Part shown: positions 28,714 through 32,364 of the stretch, one piece after another
Numbering within the stretch: the first letter of the stretch is position 1
Layout of the letters: every line of letters begins with the position of its first letter
IMG/VR virus record: IMGVR_UViG_3300050139_000064
Location: 1-32,364 of that record
DNA: 32,364 nucleotides
Strand: one strand, 5' to 3'
From: a virus
Translations under genes and position numbers: made by a program
The notes under the pieces: model-generated
The model's database searches: none
What the model was told of the DNA's origin: nothing
Seen by the model: only the letters and a program-made list of their open reading frames with translations

Positions 28714-28734
28714 CCATCAAAGGAGGAACGATGA
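28684..28734 (+). CDS. 16-aa leader ORF overlapping the next gene
   Basis: ATG at 28684 lies in the loop of the AGGAGTT/AACTCCT hairpin, 9 nt after AGGAG. Peptide MSNSCNPKPTPSKEER ends with TGA at 28732-28734, overlapping the ATG of the 28731 gene (ATGA). Its translation would open the outer helix of the leader and expose the downstream start. It may be purely regulatory. Confidence 0.45.
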   Translation: MSNSCNPKPTPSKEER

Positions 28735-28991
28735 CCCGCTCAGTCAAGATAGTATCGCTCGGTGCGATTGCTCAGATTGTAGCGGTCATCTGCTCCAATC
28801 CAATCGGGCTGCACGACAAGGTGTACATCTCGTATCTCATTCTCATCGACTCTGATGGGCATGCGATTTGGATGGATGACCCTGACCAGGAGGACTGCGA
28901 ACGGATGTATAAGCACTGTCCCTCAGCTCTCAAGAGCTACAGCGAGAAGCCGTGTATCTGGTGCAAATCCAAACAAACCCTTCCTGAATAA
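28731..28991 (+). CDS. Hypothetical protein of G+C-rich island, C-terminal CxxC
   Basis: 86 aa, MTRSVKIVSLGAIAQIVAVI, then CSNPIGLHDKVYISYLILID and WMDDPDQEDCERMYKHCPSA; end has PCIWCKSK (CxxC). AAAGGAGG is a strong ribosome site, unlike the AATATG starts of neighbouring early genes. G+C is about half. Ends before a strong terminator. Function unknown. Confidence 0.6.
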   Translation: MTRSVKIVSLGAIAQIVAVICSNPIGLHDKVYISYLILIDSDGHAIWMDDPDQEDCERMYKHCPSALKSYSEKPCIWCKSKQTLPE

Positions 28992-29008
28992 GGGGGTGAT
29001 CTCATTCC

Positions 29009-29035
29009 AGTCAGGCCTAAACAGCCTGACTTTTT
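29009..29035 (+). terminator. Intrinsic terminator, rightward
   Basis: AGTCAGGC-N7-GCCTGACT followed by TTTTTAT. A perfect 8-bp stem with a T-run. Ends the transcript of the 28,731 gene. Confidence 0.85.
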
Positions 29036-29041
29036 ATATAT

Positions 29042-29070
29042 AAAAAAAGACCCCGATGTTTTGGGGTCTT
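29042..29070 (-). terminator. Intrinsic terminator, leftward
   Basis: On the leftward RNA, AAGACCCC-N8-GGGGTCTT followed by a U-run (TTTTTTT). It overlaps the stop of the metallophosphoesterase gene and lies back to back with the rightward terminator, insulating two convergent genes. Confidence 0.85.
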
Positions 29071-29854
29071 ACCAGCTAACGAGAAGGTCATGCTTGTCCG
29101 AGAAGAACTTGACCTTGGGGGCTCCCAACTTTGAGGGAGGAAGGCCGAGAGTCTGGCCATAACCACCGTCATACTTGAGGAAACCACCAGTGATGAGAAG
29201 GTGCTTCTTGAACTCCTGCACAGAGCCATTCACGACCCTCTGTCCAACGACAGAAGACGTAATGAGCTTGTGTGCATGCCCCATCGCAACAAGGTCGGCA
29301 AAGAATGATGCCGAGATGCGCTCCAGGGCCAGCAGAGCTGTGCCATCGAACTTCGAGCCAGTGCGTCCGTGCAGGGAGTAGATGGTGTAGGACTGACTTC
29401 CAACCCGGAAGACATTCCAGCACGCATCGCCGAGGTAGCGGACACCGAGTTCACGCGCCATTGCCTTTGACACGTTTACTCCTGAGTCCTTGTAGCAGCG
29501 CTCCTCGTGGTTGCCCTGCAGGGTCCCCAGGATGAGACCCTTCTTGGCGAGAGGCTTGAGCCACTCCACCATTTGCTCATACTGAGACTGGCCAGCGAAC
29601 TCCTGCTCGTACACGCCAGAGCCGACAGAATGCCGGGTAGCGAGTTCGATGAGGTCACCCATCAGTAGAACATAGATGTTGTGCTCAAAGCAGTACTTCA
29701 CCATCTTGAGGAAACGTTCCTTGTCGCACTGCGGCGAACCGTAGTGGACATCGCCCAGAAAGACGACTTCTGCGTACTTCTTGTGGCCGTGGATCTTGAG
29801 GGTCTGTTTGTTGACCCGAATTGCCCGACCATTAATCTTGTCGTTCGGAATCAT
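29069..29854 (-). CDS. Calcineurin-like metallophosphoesterase
   Basis: 261 aa from ATG at 29854. Motifs: GDVHYGSP (GD.H), MGDLIELA (GD), GTLQGNHEERC (GNHE), and GHAHKLI (GH.H) define the two-metal metallophosphoesterase fold (Mre11/PP/YfcE type). It could act on nucleic acid or nucleotides; SbcD-like relatives process DNA ends. Start: AAGGAG lies 7 nt before the 29854 ATG; the upstream ATG at 29905 overlaps a perfect -10 box and is not a likely start. G+C is well above most of the window. Confidence 0.85.
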   Translation of the reverse strand: MIPNDKINGRAIRVNKQTLKIHGHKKYAEVVFLGDVHYGSPQCDKERFLKMVKYCFEHNIYVLLMGDLIELATRHSVGSGVYEQEFAGQSQYEQMVEWLKPLAKKGLILGTLQGNHEERCYKDSGVNVSKAMARELGVRYLGDACWNVFRVGSQSYTIYSLHGRTGSKFDGTALLALERISASFFADLVAMGHAHKLITSSVVGQRVVNGSVQEFKKHLLITGGFLKYDGGYGQTLGLPPSKLGAPKVKFFSDKHDLLVSW

Positions 29855-29903
29855 TTGAATCTCCTTGTTGAGATACCTGTCAATGTGCTTCGTGTCTAAG
29901 TAC

Positions 29904-29912
29904 ATTATAACA
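29904..29912 (-). promoter_or_regulatory. Extended -10 promoter of metallophosphoesterase gene
   Basis: Minus strand TGTTATAAT, about 50 bases before the chosen start (29854). Its presence rules out the ATG at 29905 as start, because the -10 overlaps it. Confidence 0.65.
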
Positions 29913-29956
29913 TTTACTTATGAAAACTTAGTTGTGGACAACAAATTCATTCATAT

Positions 29957-29985
29957 ATTATACCACGAATTCCCCTTTCGGGGAA
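29957..29985 (-). promoter_or_regulatory. Second extended -10 site with upstream hairpin
   Basis: Minus strand AATTCGTGGTATAATATATG (ATTATACCA at plus 29957-29965). Directly upstream of it on that strand is the hairpin TTCCCC-TTTC-GGGGAA (29970-29985). The promoter matches the copy at 32106 over 16 bases. It may be a second promoter for the phosphoesterase or the remnant of a duplicated promoter. A further TGGTATAAT lies at the stop of the lysis gene (plus 30039-30047). Confidence 0.5.
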
Positions 29986-30039
29986 CTCATGATGTTCACA
30001 GCACTATTAGGTTGCCAGTAAATTACGCTGGCCATTGGA

Positions 30040-30426
30040 TTATACCATCTTCCCCCAACAAGACTTACTCCAGTTCCAAGGGGTGGTTCCCTGCTTTTTC
30101 ATCAACCACACTCCAAAAACAATATTTCCCCTTGTTGAGTGAATGTCTATCCCCATTTTTTCACTATCAGCGAGGTGATACTTCTCGTTGATTTGAAACA
30201 AACCTACGTCCAAGGGATTCACTTCTCCTCTTAGCACATTCCCCTTCTTATCAAACTGTCTGATTTTACTTTCACACTTTATTATGGCGATCGCTGTTTT
30301 CGGATTTTGGCCATAAGCGGTGGCGACCTTTGTAATCATTTCTTGCATTTGTTCTGGTGTATCAACAGTATATGCCTTAGCAGACACAGCGTCATAGACT
30401 AAACTAAAACAAATTAATAAGAACAC
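30040..30426 (-). CDS. Lytic transglycosylase-like endolysin or exolysin
   Basis: 128 aa with an N-terminal hydrophobic signal (FLLICFSLVYDAVSAKA) and SLT-like domain: AIAIIKCESKIRQFD with the catalytic Glu, then NPLDVGLFQINEKYH (GLFQI.. motif), then ends WSKSCWGKMV. It cleaves peptidoglycan between MurNAc and GlcNAc, probably outside the membrane. The start is uncertain: only GTG at 30426, or non-ATG codons just upstream (CTG at about 30459), keep the frame; an ATG is not available after the preceding stop. Confidence 0.75.
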   Translation of the reverse strand: MFLLICFSLVYDAVSAKAYTVDTPEQMQEMITKVATAYGQNPKTAIAIIKCESKIRQFDKKGNVLRGEVNPLDVGLFQINEKYHLADSEKMGIDIHSTRGNIVFGVWLMKKQGTTPWNWSKSCWGKMV

Positions 30427-30474
30427 AATTACTGCGCCCAGTATTATTTTATTCAGAGATTATTGGCTAAACTG

Positions 30475-30654
30475 TTAAGCCTTGCGAGCCCCAGCCAAGG
30501 TGATGTCACCTCTTTGATATCGTCTAATAGCTACCCAGAGAGCTAACAAACCAGCAACGATAGTTGTGATTGTGTCACTTGCTAAATTAATGTTAAAGAA
30601 GTGAAGAACTGCTCCAATCAGCAAAACGATCGATGCAATGTATTCCTGTGACAT
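30475..30654 (-). CDS. Small two-helix membrane protein, probable holin
   Basis: 59 aa, ATG at 30654, stop TAA at 30475. MSQEYIASIVLLIGAVLHFF (helix 1), then TITTIVAGLLALWVAIRRYQ (helix 2), then RGDITLAGARKA. Two predicted membrane helices, short loop, charged C-terminus: a class II holin-like layout. It lies 48 nt upstream of the transglycosylase-like gene. Length below common ORF cut-offs means it is easy to miss. Confidence 0.65.
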   Translation of the reverse strand: MSQEYIASIVLLIGAVLHFFNINLASDTITTIVAGLLALWVAIRRYQRGDITLAGARKA

Positions 30655-30860
30655 ATTTTTTATTTAATTATTATTAGACATCCAGAGTGTTAACTCCAAG
30701 CGAGTAGTTGCGAGCCAGGGCATTTAAAAAATGATATTCCATTGTCGCTGTTTCTCTCTATTTATATCTTTGCGAATGACGGAGCCAGTGTGACTTACGC
30801 TCACCGCCTTCAGTAAATAGTTTTTGGGATTAACACTCCAGATGCCTATCTTGAATTATA
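30655..30860 (-). other. Gene-less spacer with long inverted repeat
   Basis: 206 bases without a convincing gene. CATCCAGAGTGTTAA (30679-30693) and TTAACACTCCAGATG (30830-30844) pair over 13 of 15 bases and enclose ~135 nt, so the leftward RNA may fold as one domain. A 22-codon ORF (ATG about 30742, MEYHFLNALARNYSLGVNTL) is seen inside on the minus strand but lacks support. Could be a leader or small RNA for the lysis genes. Confidence 0.4.
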
Positions 30861-31721
30861 TCATGAAAACCATCCCCCAATAGCCTGTTTCATGTGGATA
30901 AGTTGTTGTAGTAAGGCAATGATTTTGGTCATCAAAGTTATCTTCTGTTCAGTGATTATTGGGTTCTCTTTATGGTAAATAACACCACCCTTCTCAATGT
31001 TGCCGGACTTAAAGTAGTCTTCAGAGATGTATTGGTAGCCATTTTCACCGACAGAATCGCCCCAAGAGTTGTGGACCTTGATTACTTTCTTACCATTTCT
31101 AAGCATGGCTCCAGTGCAGACCAAAAAGTGTGACCATTTATCACCATTGCCACCAGGGGGAAGGGGATCCGTTGAGTTCCATGTGCCATTGTTCTGTCCA
31201 GCGATCTGCATAATCATGCCGTCATTGTCTCTGATAGCCTGAGCGAATGATTCTATGTCTGTATTAACAAAGGCGTAACCAGTGGCCTCGTAGGGCACGG
31301 CAGAGGCATCTCCAAGGGAATTGAGGGATGTATCATGCATGAATGTCTCCTGTGGAGGGTGGCCATTATCGTATGATGGCACTAACGACTCGTCTGCATC
31401 ACCATGTTTAACGTGAAAATCAAGGACATCCCTGATTGTTGTGCCTCCTTGTGGGTAGAATATTTGTGAGTAGACATACTTAGCTGAACGCTCTGGGGCT
31501 TTATTTATAAGCGAGGAAAGATAGGCACTGGCTTGTCCGCCACAGGAGAACGAACCATTTTGGTCTTTTGTTTTAACTGGGGACAACTCTGAGTCGAAAC
31601 CGACTTCCCAATTAAAGGGAACGGCGGCCATAGCGATGTCTTTGTATTTAAAATCTCTTAAGTCGAGAGGAGATGGAAGGGCGCCGTGGCCGTGCTGATT
31701 TTCAACTAAAGTGTGATTCAT
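30861..31721 (-). CDS. Papain-like (peptidase C1) cysteine protease
   Basis: 286 aa. PVKTKDQNGSFSCGGQASAY contains the catalytic Cys after the oxyanion Gln; NGDKWSHFLVCTGAM has the His; VIKVHNSWGDSVGENGYQYI has the Asn/Trp pair. The order Cys-His-Asn is that of papain. No obvious signal peptide; the last ~25 residues (LMTKIIALLQQLIHMKQAIG) are amphipathic or weakly hydrophobic. It sits in the lysis module. It may degrade a cell-surface or cell-wall peptide, or act in virion entry; a role as proteinaceous endolysin is inferred. Overlaps the upstream gene by ATGA. Confidence 0.75.
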   Translation of the reverse strand: MNHTLVENQHGHGALPSPLDLRDFKYKDIAMAAVPFNWEVGFDSELSPVKTKDQNGSFSCGGQASAYLSSLINKAPERSAKYVYSQIFYPQGGTTIRDVLDFHVKHGDADESLVPSYDNGHPPQETFMHDTSLNSLGDASAVPYEATGYAFVNTDIESFAQAIRDNDGMIMQIAGQNNGTWNSTDPLPPGGNGDKWSHFLVCTGAMLRNGKKVIKVHNSWGDSVGENGYQYISEDYFKSGNIEKGGVIYHKENPIITEQKITLMTKIIALLQQLIHMKQAIGGWFS

Positions 31722-32077
31722 TTTGTTAAATGATAAATAAGAATGCTTGTTAAAAGGGTAAGAATGCCTATTCCAATACTCATCGTTACTGTTTGGACGG
31801 TCTTTCCAGTCTCCAATCTGCCAATCCTTGCCTCATGGTCACTTATTTGCTTAGAAGTTCCGTCAGTTAGTTTCTGGATATCGTCTCTGACATTTTTTAA
31901 TTCTGATATTGTTTCTGCCCTAAATGATATTAGGGTGTCATGGTCGCTTCCGTTTGCTGCTCCAGCCACCTTAGAAGCTTCAGCCGCTGCGTTAGCGATT
32001 GTTTTTGTTGCCTCTTGGGCTGCGGCTGCGATTACTTTTACTGCTTCTGAAGCTGCCTGGTCTAGTTTACTTGCCAT
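31718..32077 (-). CDS. Coiled-coil protein with C-terminal membrane helix, XhlA-like holin partner
   Basis: 119 aa. Ala-rich N-terminal helix (AASEAVKVIAAAAQEATKTI), then charged coiled coil (AETISELKNVRDDIQKLTDG, HEARIGRLETGK), then a C-terminal transmembrane segment (MSIGIGILTLLTSILIYHL). This is the layout of haemolysin XhlA-type proteins, which act with holins. Coupled to the papain-like gene by ATGA, with the promoter at 32106 and RBS AGG before the ATG. Confidence 0.6.
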   Translation of the reverse strand: MASKLDQAASEAVKVIAAAAQEATKTIANAAAEASKVAGAANGSDHDTLISFRAETISELKNVRDDIQKLTDGTSKQISDHEARIGRLETGKTVQTVTMSIGIGILTLLTSILIYHLTK

Positions 32078-32105
32078 CCTGTTTGCTTAATTGTTAATAC
32101 CTTAT

Positions 32106-32114
32106 ATTATACCA
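32106..32114 (-). promoter_or_regulatory. Extended -10 promoter of lysis module
   Basis: Minus strand AATTCGTGGTATAATATAAG; the extended -10 is TGGTATAAT. It lies about 28 bases before the ATG at 32077. Same 16-base core as the site at 29957. Confidence 0.65.
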
Positions 32115-32121
32115 CGAATTA

Positions 32122-32364
32122 TCAGAAGAACTGGAAGAAATTACCGGTTGAGGCGGGGGCTGCGACTGGTGGCCCGATAAATGCGACAATTACTCCACAC
32201 TCATAAAGACTTTCTGTCGTTAAATCTGTTCCTGTAACTATTCCAATATCTGCCCCTGTTCCTGATGGATAAGTTGTAGAACCTTTTATTTTCTTATAGA
32301 TGAGAGACGCCGTATCGATTGCTTGGGCATTATTTGCACCATCTAGAATTATCTGTATTGTTGG
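32122..32364 (-). CDS. 3' end of a gene, probable tail protein
   Basis: An open frame enters from the right end and stops at TGA 32122-32124. The 80 visible residues include PTIQIILDGANNAQAIDTAS, LIYKKIKGSTTYPSGTGADI and the end VAAPASTGNFFQFF. Beta/Gly/Thr-rich, like tail or fibre proteins. The start is outside the window. It is followed by the lysis promoter. Confidence 0.55.
   Translation of the reverse strand, partial: PTIQIILDGANNAQAIDTASLIYKKIKGSTTYPSGTGADIGIVTGTDLTTESLYECGVIVAFIGPPVAAPASTGNFFQFF

Noticed and set aside
29169-29658. Several overlapping long ORFs on both strands in the metallophosphoesterase gene
   Set aside because: G+C-rich coding DNA gives long shadow frames. Motifs GDVH, GNHE and GHAH fix the real frame.
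29855-29905. ATG at 29905 as start of the metallophosphoesterase
   Set aside because: It lies inside the perfect TATAAT of an extended -10 promoter. The ATG at 29854 has AAGGAG at good spacing.
1-32364. Window as a complete circular genome
   Set aside because: Joining 1 to 32364 in the leftward frame gives an early stop after GAG-GQQYR, so the ends do not continue one gene.
1-32364. Recoded genome with TGA as Gly or Trp, as in some CPR bacteria
   Set aside because: Many genes end in TGA overlapping the next ATG (ATGA), and reading through gives no protein-like extension. Standard code fits.

Overview
The window is a continuous piece of a tailed double-stranded DNA phage genome (or a prophage-like contig; no integrase, plasmid or host housekeeping gene is seen). 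Evidence: a large terminase, portal, scaffold, capsid, adaptor, tail nozzle and tail-collar series, a lysis module, and a replication block with a RepA-like ATPase, nuclease, SSB-like protein and helicase. No tape measure, sheath or baseplate gene is seen, and the capsid is followed by adaptor- and nozzle-like genes, so a short-tailed (podovirus-like) virion is my best guess. The genetic code is standard (TGA works as a stop in many ATGA overlaps). The host is uncertain. A weak Patescibacteria (CPR) flavour comes from one membrane-anchored, Ser/Thr-rich small protein and from the style of the early genes. Neither window end joins the other in frame, so sequence is missing on at least one side.

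Layout. (1) 1-14,490, leftward: virion genes in reverse order, i.e. TerS-like (14.1-14.5 kb), a small basic protein, an HNH endonuclease, TerL, an HExxH protein, portal, four small unknown genes, scaffold, decoration protein, major capsid protein (MCP), two small proteins, adaptor, nozzle, collar. Promoters with an extended -10 (TGNTATAAT, minus strand) recur before the blocks. (2) 13,740-15,030: AT-rich intergenic DNA with palindromes, direct repeats, a DnaA-box match and tandem CTTGCGATA motifs; candidate replication origin and divergent control region. (3) 15-22.4 kb: small early genes, then RepA-like ATPase, PD-(D/E)XK nuclease, SSB-like protein and SNF2-type helicase, with a convergent/divergent leftward pair at 16.7-17.6 kb. 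(4) 22.4-28.3 kb: rightward accessory genes (a variable-region/HNH fusion, a hexapeptide-repeat protein, small zinc proteins, Lar-like anti-restriction protein, DNA methyltransferase, MazZ-like dATP/dGTP diphosphohydrolase, DUF4406-like protein). Several are single-gene units bordered by a repeated hairpin. (5) 28.3-29.95 kb: a G+C-richer island with classical Shine-Dalgarno sites, a structured leader and back-to-back terminators. (6) 30.0-32.1 kb, leftward: lysis module (lytic transglycosylase-like protein, two small membrane proteins, papain-like peptidase). (7) 32.1-32.36 kb: 3' end of another leftward gene.

Main discoveries. The MCP gene is split by a 766-nt group I intron carrying an endonuclease VII-like HNH ORF; P1 and P10 pairings fix both splice sites and restore a 321-aa capsid protein. 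The gene at 22,395 carries an adenine-poor, G+C-rich patch of NNY codons just before an in-frame HNH domain. This looks like the variable region of a diversity-generating retroelement target, but no reverse transcriptase or template repeat is visible here. Two intergenic elements (20,321-20,413 and 28,610-28,713) fold into three-way-junction-like RNAs, the second enclosing the start of a 16-codon leader ORF. A family of six hairpin repeats borders accessory gene cassettes, and an 11-bp motif ACTTGCGATAR recurs upstream of early operons.
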